Assembly (NCBI GenBank): GCA_030849805.1
Contig: JASANZ010002191.1
Span: forward strand, 1-64,000
DNA from: Sergeia podlipaevii
Taxonomy: Eukaryota > Euglenozoa > Kinetoplastea > Trypanosomatida > Trypanosomatidae
Direction of reading: 5' to 3'
Length of the DNA stretch: 64,000 bases
In this document: in pieces, positions 37,885 to 47,927 of the stretch
Position numbering within the stretch: the first letter of the stretch is position 1
How the letters are laid out: each line of letters starts with the position of its first letter
Notes under the pieces: model-generated
Told to the model about the DNA's origin: nothing
Databases searched by the model: none
What the model saw: the letters and a program-made list of their open reading frames with translations, nothing else
Program-made: the position numbers and the translations under genes

Positions 37885-40495
37885 ATTTTTTTCCCTATCG
37901 TTGAGTGCGCTTTATTTCTCTCCTCCCCCCCTTCTTGCAGTTGGCAGCAATGCTGTTTGACACTGGCCTCTTTGCCCTCCCTTTTAAGACCCTCCCTTTC
38001 GATGTATATATATATAAATCGCTTTTCGAGCTCTCCAGCCGTTTTTGTGTGTGTGAAAATACCGAGAACGGCACTTTTCAGAAGAGAGAAAAAACAACAA
38101 CCAAAAAAGAATTGGTGAGCTAGTCCGCAGAGAGCGCCGTTTTAAAAACTCGGAATAAAAAAGTAAAATCAAAAGCAAAAGTAAGTGATACTCACTCGCT
38201 CACTCATACACTAAACAAAAGCAGTGTTTTGCCCGAATATATATATATATATATAAGTAGCGAGGAGGAGAGACCGATATGCAGGTACTGCACAAGTGGC
38301 GTATTAATATGCTTTCCCCTCTTTTCTTCCTTGTATCTGTGGTTGCTTTAGTTGCTATTGCGCCTCCGGGATTGTTGTTGTTGTTTCCTTTACAAAAAAA
38401 AAATGACTGAAAGGAAAAGAATACAATCGAAAAAAGGGGGGATGAATATAAATAGCAACTAAAGGGAAAAGATAAAACTCTGTCTGTGTGTCAATAGGCA
38501 CTCCTCACTCCTTTCCTCAACAACGCCTCACCGAAATAATAAAAAAGAAGGGAATAGAAAAAGGTATATAAAAAAAAAAAAATGATGGAAACAAACAACT
38601 AAAATAGAATTGAACAAAAAAAATGCACAGTATTGATAGATAGATAGATCTCCTGGATGCGTCCTTTTATTAGCAACAACAACGAAAAAAAAAAAAAGAA
38701 AAAAATAACGAAGTCAACGCCTCTTCGTGTATGCAGCTGTATCGGAGTGCAGCCAAAGAAAAGAAAAAAAGAAAGAAAAAAAAAATGAAGGAAGGAAGGA
38801 GTAAATCGGTCAATTTTATAGCACACCACTGCGTCTCTGGATGTGTGCTCTCCCGTTGTAAAGAAGCAAATGAATTGGAAATGTGGACGATATATTGCGT
38901 TTTTTTTTTCTTTGCTATAGATAAAAAAAAAAGTAATAAGAGAGAGAAAGAGGGAGCAATGCCCAAATGTGCTCTTGATAGTTTGAATGATAGCAAATGC
39001 TTTCTGTCGTTGTTGTAGTGGCACTTCAGTCAATTTTCTTTAAGCACCTCAAAAAAATCCTTTTTTAAAAAAATGAAAAAGAAGGGTGGATGAACTAAAT
39101 AGAGAAAGAACAAAAAAAAAACGCGCTCACCCACACGCGTATGTTCAGACTGCGCTTGATAAAAATAAAGCAACTGCTGTTCAGCCTCAACGATACGACT
39201 CTATCAGTTGATAACGCAGATTTTCTGCTTTTTGTGTGTGTGTGTTGGCTAATAAGGAAAAAAAAAACTAACTTTTGCTATTTGAGTGGTATGAGTACGA
39301 TACATTATCAAAAGAAAGAGGGTACAGATAATTTTTGAAAAGGAACATGACGAAAGATAAAGATTGGGAAAAAAAAACTTTTTTTTTTTAGAAAAAAGGA
39401 GAGCATGTATTAGAAAGTAAAAAAATTGTTCTACCAATAAACAAGGTAGATATCAACCATGTTGACAAATCTCTGTAGTTTTATATTTGTTCGTTCAGTG
39501 ATTTTGTGTTGAACTGATAATACTCGGCTATTCTGGTTAGTCTGACTTTTTTTTTTTGATAAAAGACGTATGGTCTTTGATTTTCTTTCCCCCCCCCCCT
39601 CCATATACAACATCACCTTTGCGGCACTACCCATTGAATGATTTGTAAATGTCTTTTTGTGCTGTATCTTCAAATGCTCCCTCTTACTTTCTACAAACGC
39701 AAGAATAATCAAGCACAATTGACGGATTCTTCTCAGAGCGCCAAAAAAAAGAAAAAGAAAAAAAAACAGTCAAGCAAAAGCAGTGCGTGTGTGATTTTGT
39801 ATGACAAGCACGTGCGCACTTACAACATTTCACCATTTTTCTTTTTCCTCCTGCCCTTCCTTTTCCTTCTCCCTGCACACATTGTATCATCGAGATGAAT
39901 ACATAATAATAATAACAAATGTAAATAATGAGGCACATACACGCATATACGTGAAAGGAGCGAGAATGAAAGATAGAGAGAGAAAAAAAAGGGGATTGAC
40001 GCCCCCACGCATAATCGGGAATACGCAGTTGTATATAACTGTCGCTCTCTTATTATGTCGCAGAAATTGTTATTCTTTTTTTTTATTATTACACAGCACG
40101 TGCATAAGAAAGAAAAACTGTTGCTGATTTTACAAGTGCGTACGATTTTCACAGCTATTGTTTTGCGCAAACACGCACATATTAACTTGGATAGCAGAAC
40201 GATATATAAAAAAAAATAGGGAAAGTAGTGACAGAAGGAAAAAAAAAAAGAGGGGTAAAGCTTCCACAGATGTATTTTGAGATGCAAAAAGCTTCCTGAG
40301 AGTCCAGAGGCATACCTCGCTAAAGGTAAAAAAGAAACTGGGATAAGAGGCGCACTTGCGGTCATTCCATATAACAAACGACAAAAAAAAAAAAATGATA
40401 ATCACGAGTGGCTTTCCATGTGTAAAAGAGTATTACGCCTCTCATCTGCCGAACAATTTTTGTGTTGTTGTTGCCCCTCTTCTACTTTTTTTTTC
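37885..40495. other. Longest spacer, low complexity
   Basis: About 2.6 kb. It contains a strong + strand acceptor-like site (37910-37940) followed by a 57-codon ATG frame (37950-38123), a possible - strand acceptor for the HECT gene (AG at 38075-38074), a TA run (38237-38255), a T6A7 junction (39061-39073), many A tracts and a C11 run (about 39590-39600). Frames of up to 185 codons are Phe/Leu/Lys-biased translations of homopolymers and not believed. No RNA gene recognised. Confidence 0.6.
37910..37940 (+). promoter_or_regulatory. Antisense splice-acceptor-like site upstream of the HECT gene
   Basis: A pyrimidine tract of about 29 bases including C7 ends in CTTCTTGCAG (AG at 37939-37940) on the + strand. 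An ATG lies ten bases on. It is antisense to the HECT leader. Confidence 0.35.
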
Positions 40496-41281
40496 TTACT
40501 TCACTAAGATGGTAACATCACCAACTCCTTCAATCCCTGCTTTGATAGTGTCGCCCTTACGCACTGGGCCCACACCAGCGGGTGTCCCAGTAAAGATAAG
40601 ATCCCCCGGCTCCAGTGTAACGTACTTGGATAGAATCGCAATGACATCATCAATCGTGGAGAGCATGCAGCGCACATTACCGTTTTGCCTCTCATTTTCG
40701 TTTACCTTCAGATACAAGCCGCCATTGCACATTACCGGCAAGACATCCTTCTCCTCGTTGGTGAACAGCTTGGGGTGGTCAGCAAACATGTCAGCAGAGC
40801 GGATCAATGGGGTGACAACCACACCATCATCAGGACCTTTAGAAAGATCCCACGGCTTGCCGTTGCGCTTCGCCTGCAGCTGCATGTCGCGCCGCGTCAT
40901 GTCAAACCCGATACCGTAGCCAAACACAAAGGCGCTCGCCTCCTCCTTGGAGACACAGTGGATCTTATCACGTCCGTCCGAGGCTGGGCCCAGTGCTACA
41001 ACGAGCTCTACCTCATAATGGTAACACTCGGTGACGGTTGGGTAGTGAATACTGAGGCTGCAACTTGCACTGCTAAAGTTATCCTTGTCCATCACAATGG
41101 AGTCTGCTGGTTTGCAGAAGAAGAACGGGTTCACGGTGCTAGGCAGTGCCCCCATCTCGGCTGCGTGCTGAGCATAGTTTTGGCCAATGCAGTACACACG
41201 CCTAACAGGAAAGCCAACCTTCTCGCCCGTCTTGGAAACCACAGGAAGTACAGACTTGGAAATATTAAATGCTAGCTTCAT
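40496..41281 (-). CDS. Fumarylacetoacetate-hydrolase-family enzyme (FAHD1/fumarylpyruvate-hydrolase-like)
   Basis: A 261-residue hydrolase of the FAH family, single-domain type. Visible motifs are YCIGQNYAQHAAEMG (the lid with Tyr/His), FFCKPADSI, HYEVELVVALG (metal-binding Glu residues), GYGIGFDMTRRDMQ (metal-binding Asp) and the C-terminal GTPAGVGPVRKGD. All are those of FAHD1-like acylpyruvases and fumarylpyruvate hydrolases, which cleave C-C bonds of 2,4-diketo acids with Mg2+ or Mn2+. The KGPDDGVV segment is also conserved in the family. No clear targeting peptide is present, though the first 15 residues (MKLAFNISKSVL) could be a weak one. The exact substrate is not decidable from sequence. 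Confidence 0.92.
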   Translation of the reverse strand: MKLAFNISKSVLPVVSKTGEKVGFPVRRVYCIGQNYAQHAAEMGALPSTVNPFFFCKPADSIVMDKDNFSSASCSLSIHYPTVTECYHYEVELVVALGPASDGRDKIHCVSKEEASAFVFGYGIGFDMTRRDMQLQAKRNGKPWDLSKGPDDGVVVTPLIRSADMFADHPKLFTNEEKDVLPVMCNGGLYLKVNENERQNGNVRCMLSTIDDVIAILSKYVTLEPGDLIFTGTPAGVGPVRKGDTIKAGIEGVGDVTILVK

Positions 41282-41654
41282 TCGGTACGCAAAAATATGT
41301 GGTTTAGGTGTTAGAAGAAAAACTTAAAAGAAAGCAACTACTGAGATATAGCAACATTAGTAATAAAGCAAAAAAAAAAAAGAGAAGAAGTACTAATAGA
41401 CATGAAGAAACGCATTGTGTTTATGGAAGGAGTCGGCGGTTAACGTACACGTCAAATTCAAGTTTTTTTTTTAAAAAAAGGTTACGACATTGTCTTTATA
41501 CTAATATTTTTCGTTTGCTTGTTTGAATGTTTTGATCAACAGAATATGTGCGTTGATGTTATTGTTTTTTGCTGGCGTTGTTCTGCATGGGTGCACGCGC
41601 AAAACTTCCCATCACATCACACTATTTCAAAATATAACGATAACGTATAAATCC
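41282..41654. other. Spacer with T10A7 palindrome
   Basis: AT-rich. It has a possible acceptor for the hydrolase gene (pyrimidine-rich - strand stretch, AG at 41324-41323) and a T10A7 junction (41463-41479). No gene seen. Confidence 0.6.
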
Positions 41655-44600
41655 TCACGCTGCAGCGCTCCAGCGAAGCCCCCGCTTGCGGTAGAAGCAC
41701 AACATGACAAAACCAATCACGATGAGAGCGGTAACTGATCCCAAAGTGTAAAGCGTCAAAGCCCACGACACACACTGTTGCCGCCGCCAATGCGGAAAGA
41801 AGCCCCAAAAAGCAATACAGAATCCATTACCGTTATAGGCTAGCGTGTCCTCCGGCCCTCCTGGTGGCGCCGAAGCACCACCCTCGTGCGGATCAAACAT
41901 TGGCGCGGTCGTCGAAATCCCTTCCCCTGGAGAATGCGGAACTGCCTTGGTCACCCGGGAGGCAATGATATGCACCGACCACCCACTCGCTGCGGTTGCT
42001 GCCTCAGTGGAGAACGAAGCAGCGAGCGGGGAGCCCTCGCCACCGTCCTCGGCAGCAGTGGCCACTATGTGTGTTATGGATGCGGTCTCTGACATGGAAA
42101 GACCAGCAACCGCAGCATCGAGCAATGCTTTTGACCACATGCGCCTACTGAGCTTCTGAAGTCCTTGGGCGACACCGGCACGCTCCTCCGCTAGTGCGTC
42201 ACTGTGCTTGCGACTCTTCTTTCCCCTCTGGTATACCAGAGGATCTAGCGGGTCAGCGGCCAGAAGTAACGATGGCAAAAACAAAGTCATATCAACCGCA
42301 AAGAACATTTCAGTGGCGTTGGAAGATGAAGCAGCAGCACTTGCTGGAATAAAAAAAGACTCGTCGCCAACTTCGTCATCATTCTTGTTCTTTATCTTCG
42401 ACTTTCTCTTCCGCTTCTCCTTACCTGATACTTCAGTAGGAGGAATACGAGAGGAGTGAAACTCCACCTCACTTCTCAACTCCGGAACGCTCCGCATAGT
42501 GTGTACCGCAACAAGCACAGGAGACAAGCCTAAAATCATAGCCACATCACCGCGCACCGCAAGCAGTGCGTTCTGCTGGTTCACCACCATGCTGATGCTG
42601 CGAGCGAGGAGAGAAGAGAGGGACGAGGGCGAAGAGGGAGGCATGCGCAACACACAGAGCAGCTGCACATCTGCAACGGCGAGCACGTCTGTTGGATTTA
42701 GCGGGCCGTCATAAACGACCCCATCCGTTTGCACCACCGCGTTGGCCCAGAGGCGTGCGCTATCACTGCAGCCGGAAGGCATTGCCGCGAGTTCGGACGC
42801 CATTAGAGGGCCAGAGAGTAGTGTAGGTTGACCCCAGTTGCTGCAGCTGTTTATCGTCCCGGATCGAGGCATACGATGGTGTACAGACATCAAGGAACCG
42901 ACACGTGGCAAGCACGTGCCAGTATCCAAAAAGTGGATGTGCTCCGCCGCGACTTGGCGAGCAGCATCTGCAGACTCTGCCGTGACGGCGAGAGAAACAT
43001 ATAGTGCAAGAGCGGGTACAATAACATTGGCGGCATTCTTATTATCACTATTGCTAAGGCCGTTGCTGCTGCTGCTTGGTATGCGCACCGCGAGAGCGGC
43101 AGCTGCAAATGGTGGCACAACTCGCGAGCTGTTCTTCGAGCGCCATGTGCCAGCACCTAGTTGAGTCCCTAGTGCGTCACTAAGATCCATCTGCACCGCA
43201 GCCTGCAGATCTCCAGCACAGTGTCCTACCACGTTGACGAGAGTAGGAAAAGATGATGTCAAGCTTGCATTGCTGCGAGATGGGGCAACCCACATGGCGA
43301 CTTTCACAACGAATTCTCGCCGGACTTGGTGAGAAGATGCGGCGAGATCGTCGGCAAGCTCCATCTCCTCAGCAGCCTTTTCAGCCTCCACATAAAAAAG
43401 TTCTGGGGTGCATACGAGAGCTGCTGGGTCACAGGCAATGGTGCCCTTAAAGCCGGTGCTGCGAGGTATCTGAAGCAGCCCTGTACTTCCATCTCTCGGA
43501 CAAGCCAGCCACTCCCCGCCGACATTCACCTCCACACGAACACCATCAACACATCGCATGCGAAGGCACTTGGCCTCTGTCATGGCACCCTGTGCTCGTA
43601 AAATTGCCTCCTCCTCCTCCTGCTGTCCATTGTTGTCAGCGTAGTGCCTCTGAATGATAGTGTCGTCTTCGGAATCACCCAGTTGTGGTGCCAAAGGTAG
43701 TTCTTGTGAATTACTGTCTCCCGTGATGAGACGGTTTATAGCGGAAGCCGAGTTTGCGATGTCGCTGCTTCTGCGTTGGGAAACAACTGAGTCAACAGTA
43801 ACATCCATATCGCTGCTTATTGCCTCTTCCTCATTTTCCTTGTCTTCCTTGCTGCTTGCCGCTATGTCAACCCCGCCCTTACCAGTCTGCTCTTCCGCTT
43901 CCAGTTGCTCCCATGTTGTTGTCTGAGGAATCTTCACGCGCTTCATGTGGGACGAACGCACGCAACGCGACTGTGGGCCCAGCCAGTTCCCTTGTGCCTC
44001 CAACTCTGGCACCTTGTCACGCCCCGAGTCATCACTCGCAGCAAGCGGGTTGGTACACGCCATGTTTCGATAAGGCTCCACCACAGGGCATCCATTCATC
44101 AACAACGAGGCCCCGTAGGGTCTTTCCTCGCCGTCCACAGTGGTGGCGTAGCGTATATTGCATATCCCAATACTTCTCCTGTCATACGAGCATTGCGCTG
44201 CTGTTTTAAGACTGCTTCCCTCTTCATGCGAGACGGAACACCAGTACTGGCGTCGCACAAGCCTCACCTTTGCCTCTGTTTCGTCCAAAGCCACTTCACC
44301 ACCAGCAGGAAATGACAAAGAAGTCCCAGATTGTAGCGCGCTGCTGCAGTTTCCTAAAGCAAAGTCGCATCCTGCCTTGTTACCCCATCGTACCGGCTCC
44401 GCGTACTCCGTGTGCACTCGGTAAAACGGCAATGAGCTAAAGAAAGCCAACGTGAGTGCGGACACCGCAGAAACGCTCGATGGAACGCCAGACATAATGT
44501 CATCGCGGAACAGCCGCCGCTCCCAGTGCGCGCTCTCTGTACCTTCGCCCCCTTCATCTTCCATAAGCACTCGTGTTATGGAAGGACAGTCAAGCATCCT

Positions 44601-45839
44601 GCGCGCAGCCTCCACAATCGCGGGGGCTTTCAGTGCCACGATGCGGTCTCCTTTCTTTTCAACAAACGCTGACGAGCGAGGTGATGAAGACTTTGGTATT
44701 GAGACAGAAGAAGAAGACAAGCTGTCACTTACCGCGCGCAAGTCGGAGAAAAAGGCAGGGGCAAAGCCCATGCAGTGGAAAACTTCATGCAAGACCGCTC
44801 GCACATAGCGCTCACGCCAGGACTGCTCTACCGCACCATTTGCGATTGAGGGGACGCTGGTCTCAATGCGCGCCTCTCGCGCTGAAAGAAGTAAGGAAGA
44901 TGTGGCAAGTAGAGAAGATGACGACGATGACAGCACGGAAGAGGCAGCTGCAGCAGGAATGGGGTAAGTTTGCGATGGAGCAAAGTTCACACGTGCCACA
45001 GTGGGACGACCATCATCCTCACTGGAGAGCGAGCAGTACCCTGACCATGCAATCGTCGTTGACCTCGGAGCACTGCTCGTGAGGGTACGCCCTCTGCGTG
45101 CAGGCAAAGAGGATGAAGAGCCATCTCTGCTTGGATCGTCGAGTACAGGGACTGAGAGCGCGTAAAGAACAAGGTCAGTATCCATGAGCCCATCACGAGT
45201 GTGTGAGAAAGGAATAGGGACGAGTGGGCCGCATGCCCCTTGTGGCACAAACAGGCGCGCGGGCTTTGAATGATTGCCTACACGGCCGCGAACCTCAAAC
45301 AGTCTGCGCACTCGAGCGAGCACGTCAGGAATGACAAGAGCAGTGAGGTAATCTCGCTTCGCCTCAGTGAGAATATCAGCTGCCGAGCAGGTCACATTGT
45401 TGCTGAGGCCATCGCCAACCACCTGACCGACCCTGGTGCAAACCATATTGGGATTGTACAAACTACTGACATCCACGCGAATGCGTATGGGTCTGAAGAT
45501 GAAATTCCGCTGCTGCTGCTGCTGCTGCTGTTGCCGTTGTTGTCGCTGCGGCAGAATAGAAAAAGGACGTGAAGTCACACTACTACCGGCTTCAATACCC
45601 AAACTCTCTGTAGTAACCGCGTTGTGTGCATCAGGGATGGGTAACGACGTTGCATACGTTTGTGTTGCACGCTGAACAGCGTATTCAATATAAGGATCTA
45701 CACCTGCGACGCGCTGAACGCTAGTGCCGCTGCATGCATCGGAGGAAAAAAGAAACACAAGGCATAGAGCCATAAGAGCCAACATAGTTTCTCGAGAGTG
45801 ACGCAAACTCATCGGCCTGCTTTCTCTTCTTTCCTCCAT
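41655..45839 (-). CDS. Oversized membrane-anchored GP63-like (M8, leishmanolysin-family) metalloprotease
   Basis: A 1394-residue protein, more than twice the usual roughly 600 of GP63. The signal peptide (hydrophobic core LALMALCLVFLF, about residues 19-31) is followed by a pro/catalytic region: an IRIRVDVSSLY strand and a Cys-containing VTCSAADILTEAKRD segment that match the family. The zinc motif HEVFHCMGF has H351, E352 and H355. The third ligand is H438 in SAHWERRLF, and the Met-turn M449 follows eleven residues later, the same spacing as in GP63. All catalytic residues are present, so activity is expected. After about residue 600 comes a roughly 750-residue extension of beta-rich and Ser-rich sequence without a known name. 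A single membrane helix (about 1352-1380) and a short basic tail YRKRG follow. GP63 is normally GPI-anchored. A further 168 upstream codons (to 46343) lie in AT-rich DNA and precede the splice acceptor at 45934. Confidence 0.9.
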   Translation of the reverse strand: MEERRESRPMSLRHSRETMLALMALCLVFLFSSDACSGTSVQRVAGVDPYIEYAVQRATQTYATSLPIPDAHNAVTTESLGIEAGSSVTSRPFSILPQRQQRQQQQQQQQRNFIFRPIRIRVDVSSLYNPNMVCTRVGQVVGDGLSNNVTCSAADILTEAKRDYLTALVIPDVLARVRRLFEVRGRVGNHSKPARLFVPQGACGPLVPIPFSHTRDGLMDTDLVLYALSVPVLDDPSRDGSSSSLPARRGRTLTSSAPRSTTIAWSGYCSLSSEDDGRPTVARVNFAPSQTYPIPAAAASSVLSSSSSSLLATSSLLLSAREARIETSVPSIANGAVEQSWRERYVRAVLHEVFHCMGFAPAFFSDLRAVSDSLSSSSVSIPKSSSPRSSAFVEKKGDRIVALKAPAIVEAARRMLDCPSITRVLMEDEGGEGTESAHWERRLFRDDIMSGVPSSVSAVSALTLAFFSSLPFYRVHTEYAEPVRWGNKAGCDFALGNCSSALQSGTSLSFPAGGEVALDETEAKVRLVRRQYWCSVSHEEGSSLKTAAQCSYDRRSIGICNIRYATTVDGEERPYGASLLMNGCPVVEPYRNMACTNPLAASDDSGRDKVPELEAQGNWLGPQSRCVRSSHMKRVKIPQTTTWEQLEAEEQTGKGGVDIAASSKEDKENEEEAISSDMDVTVDSVVSQRRSSDIANSASAINRLITGDSNSQELPLAPQLGDSEDDTIIQRHYADNNGQQEEEEAILRAQGAMTEAKCLRMRCVDGVRVEVNVGGEWLACPRDGSTGLLQIPRSTGFKGTIACDPAALVCTPELFYVEAEKAAEEMELADDLAASSHQVRREFVVKVAMWVAPSRSNASLTSSFPTLVNVVGHCAGDLQAAVQMDLSDALGTQLGAGTWRSKNSSRVVPPFAAAALAVRIPSSSSNGLSNSDNKNAANVIVPALALYVSLAVTAESADAARQVAAEHIHFLDTGTCLPRVGSLMSVHHRMPRSGTINSCSNWGQPTLLSGPLMASELAAMPSGCSDSARLWANAVVQTDGVVYDGPLNPTDVLAVADVQLLCVLRMPPSSPSSLSSLLARSISMVVNQQNALLAVRGDVAMILGLSPVLVAVHTMRSVPELRSEVEFHSSRIPPTEVSGKEKRKRKSKIKNKNDDEVGDESFFIPASAAASSSNATEMFFAVDMTLFLPSLLLAADPLDPLVYQRGKKSRKHSDALAEERAGVAQGLQKLSRRMWSKALLDAAVAGLSMSETASITHIVATAAEDGGEGSPLAASFSTEAATAASGWSVHIIASRVTKAVPHSPGEGISTTAPMFDPHEGGASAPPGGPEDTLAYNGNGFCIAFWGFFPHWRRQQCVSWALTLYTLGSVTALIVIGFVMLCFYRKRGLRWSAAA
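45509..45530. repeat. CTG/CAG run coding poly-Gln in the GP63-like gene
   Basis: Seven tandem triplets read as Gln on the - strand, near residue 105 of the protease. Similar CAG/CTG runs at about 22579-22602, 23020-23038 and 24966-24987 encode Gln in the p115-like gene. Confidence 0.75.
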
Positions 45840-46700
45840 TTTCCTTTCTTGGAAGTGGGAAGAGTACACAAGTAGGCGATGGAAATTCAACAAAACACAG
45901 TCAGTTTCACGCTGTGATGCGTTCCGTGCGGTACTGTAGAGAAAGCAGAAAATGAATAAAAAGTGAAAGGAAAAAGAAAAAACATCATAATTGCTTGTGA
46001 CACGTTCAAAAAGATACATTAAGAAGCAGCAAAAAAAAAGAGCACAAGGAATGGTAATCTCAGAGAATGTGTCAGTTCTGATACTATTGTTGTTGTTTTG
46101 CTTTCTTTTTGTGGGTTGTTTGTCAAGTAAGTAGACGTGAATAACATAAAAATCCTCCAATATCGCCTGATGAGAAAATAAAACAGAAAGAGAGAAGAAA
46201 AAGTCAAACCTGCCAGAGTGCACAACGCCCCGCATCACAGACGGCAGTTCCCCCTCCCCACCCCTCTTCTTCTCCTTTTTTTTTCGTAGCCACACATGAC
46301 ATAAATGCAAATAAGAAACCAATACGATAAACAAATAGCACAACTGATTACAGCGAGCACATCTTTTTTCGCTGTTGTGCGAAAGTCGCTTCTGTTAATG
46401 CAAGATAGAAAAAAAGCAAATAGAAGACAATATCATCAGTAAAAAAGAAAAAGACAGAAAACGAAGTATGAGCGCTGATTTTTTGCTGCATAAGTGCCGA
46501 AGGAAAGATAATTTTAAAAAGCAAGGAAGAAGAGCAACAGCTCCGTAGTGTGACAAGCACATGATTTGCTTTTTTTTATTATTGTTCATCACACTCCGCC
46601 ACTCCACACCAAATCGATTTCTCATCTTCTTCATTTCCATTTTGTTGCCGTTGCTTTTTTTTTTCTTATCCTCTCTTGTTTCACATCTTTTTCCTTGCAC
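45840..46700. other. Spacer
   Basis: Holds the GP63-like gene's acceptor and AT-rich DNA. T/C-rich + strand sequence (46645-46706) abuts the sorting nexin stop. No gene seen. Confidence 0.65.
45934..45990 (-). promoter_or_regulatory. Predicted spliced-leader acceptor for the GP63-like gene
   Basis: On the - strand a roughly 50-base T/C-rich tract ends in CTTTCTCTACAG, with AG at 45935-45934. The leader to the ATG at 45839 is 94 bases. Confidence 0.65.
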
Positions 46701-47927
46701 TTACGCAGCTGCCAGTTGCTCCACCATGGGTCGAAGCTCTTCCCAGTCACGCTTCATCGCATCTGCAGAGCTTGACTGGATCTTTGCAAATTCAACAAGC
46801 AGCTCCTTGAGATCCGACTGAGTGGTGTTGTGAAAGCTAACAAGTTCGTCCTGGATAGCCTTCTCCGCCTTCTTCATGTCCGCTTCCATCTGCTGTTTGT
46901 CAAGCTCCACTTGGATAATGCGGGCACGGATCGGCTCTTGGCTTGCAGGAGCCGTGCGTGTGAGGGAGACTTTGAGATCCGCCAGAGTCTTCCCCAACTG
47001 CTGCACGTGGTTGACGGCGCAAGAGGCGTTGCGTAGCATCTCGCATGCAGCAGCATACATACCAACGTGGTAGCTGAGAATGTTCACAATCTTGGCCTCA
47101 TCGGCTTGATGCTTGTCGTACACAGCAGAAATCTTGTGCGTCTTCTCGCAGAATTCTGATATCGCCTTGGCAAGATCCGCATCCTCCCCAGCATTTCCAA
47201 CAGCTGAAAAGGCGTCGCCAAATGACAGCAGCGCTGCTCCGGTTTGCTTTCGGCGCGCTGAAAGATCTTGCACACGATTCTTCAGCAGCTTAAATCCAGA
47301 CCGCACTTGAGTAAGGTAAGTCGCTGCTAGTGCCCAGTCTACCTCACCAAGTCGATCGGTCGTAAGCGCACGTGTGTAGGCCTCTGCAGCAACAGATCGA
47401 CCTTCTGTGCCTTCGTTACCCACACCAACACTAGAGGTGCTTCGAGAAGAAAACAACGCGCTAGCAATGCCGTCTTTTATAGTGGGAGCCAGGTAGTGCG
47501 GAGCCACGATAGGATCACGCAGCCTCTGGCGCCACAGCTGATCGTCCGGAAATGTTTCTATCACAAGCTCGTCCTTGCCAAGAAGAGGGTGAGAGAGCAG
47601 GCGCTTAAGAAACCGAGCAAGAAATGTTCGCCGGAACTCCGCAAGCTCACTATTCTCATCATTGCCAGAAATGTGTGAAATGTTCTTTGACAGCGTGCCT
47701 TGCACAGACTCCTTCTTTGGAATGGGTGGTATAACACAAAACCAGTACCGGGCCCCGAGCTGTGCACGGAGCTGATAAAAATCCGTGTATCTGCGATTAA
47801 ATGTCTTCTCAACCGCATATCCAGGCAGCTTGAGCGTGACGGGGTACTCGTAGTGGGGAGACTCCAGCACTCCCTCGCCTTTGAAAAGCGTCGGAAAGCC
47901 AACACGTACTACAAAATCAGCAGCCAT
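46701..47927 (-). CDS. PX-BAR sorting nexin (Vps5/SNX1-type)
   Basis: A 408-residue protein. The N-terminal PX domain (about 4-145) has the phosphoinositide-binding RRYTDFYQL motif and the proline loop IPPIPKKE. A C-terminal BAR-type helical bundle (about 190-400) carries long amphipathic helices. This is the layout of SNX-BAR proteins that form the membrane-bending half of the retromer coat on endosomes and return receptors to the Golgi. T. brucei encodes a Vps5-type retromer subunit, so this assignment is reasonable; another SNX-BAR is possible. Ten codons upstream of the ATG at 47927 begin from TTG and are part of a CT-repeat leader, so they are excluded. Confidence 0.88.
   Translation of the reverse strand: MAADFVVRVGFPTLFKGEGVLESPHYEYPVTLKLPGYAVEKTFNRRYTDFYQLRAQLGARYWFCVIPPIPKKESVQGTLSKNISHISGNDENSELAEFRRTFLARFLKRLLSHPLLGKDELVIETFPDDQLWRQRLRDPIVAPHYLAPTIKDGIASALFSSRSTSSVGVGNEGTEGRSVAAEAYTRALTTDRLGEVDWALAATYLTQVRSGFKLLKNRVQDLSARRKQTGAALLSFGDAFSAVGNAGEDADLAKAISEFCEKTHKISAVYDKHQADEAKIVNILSYHVGMYAAACEMLRNASCAVNHVQQLGKTLADLKVSLTRTAPASQEPIRARIIQVELDKQQMEADMKKAEKAIQDELVSFHNTTQSDLKELLVEFAKIQSSSADAMKRDWEELRPMVEQLAAA

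Noticed and set aside
39820..40377. 185-codon frame on the - strand in the longest spacer
   Set aside because: Low-complexity Phe/Leu/Ser/Lys translation of homopolymers, no recognised segment.
45840..46343. 168-codon N-terminal extension of the GP63-like protein
   Set aside because: Phe/Leu/Lys-biased AT-rich sequence upstream of a clear splice acceptor (45934); the signal peptide begins right after the ATG at 45839.
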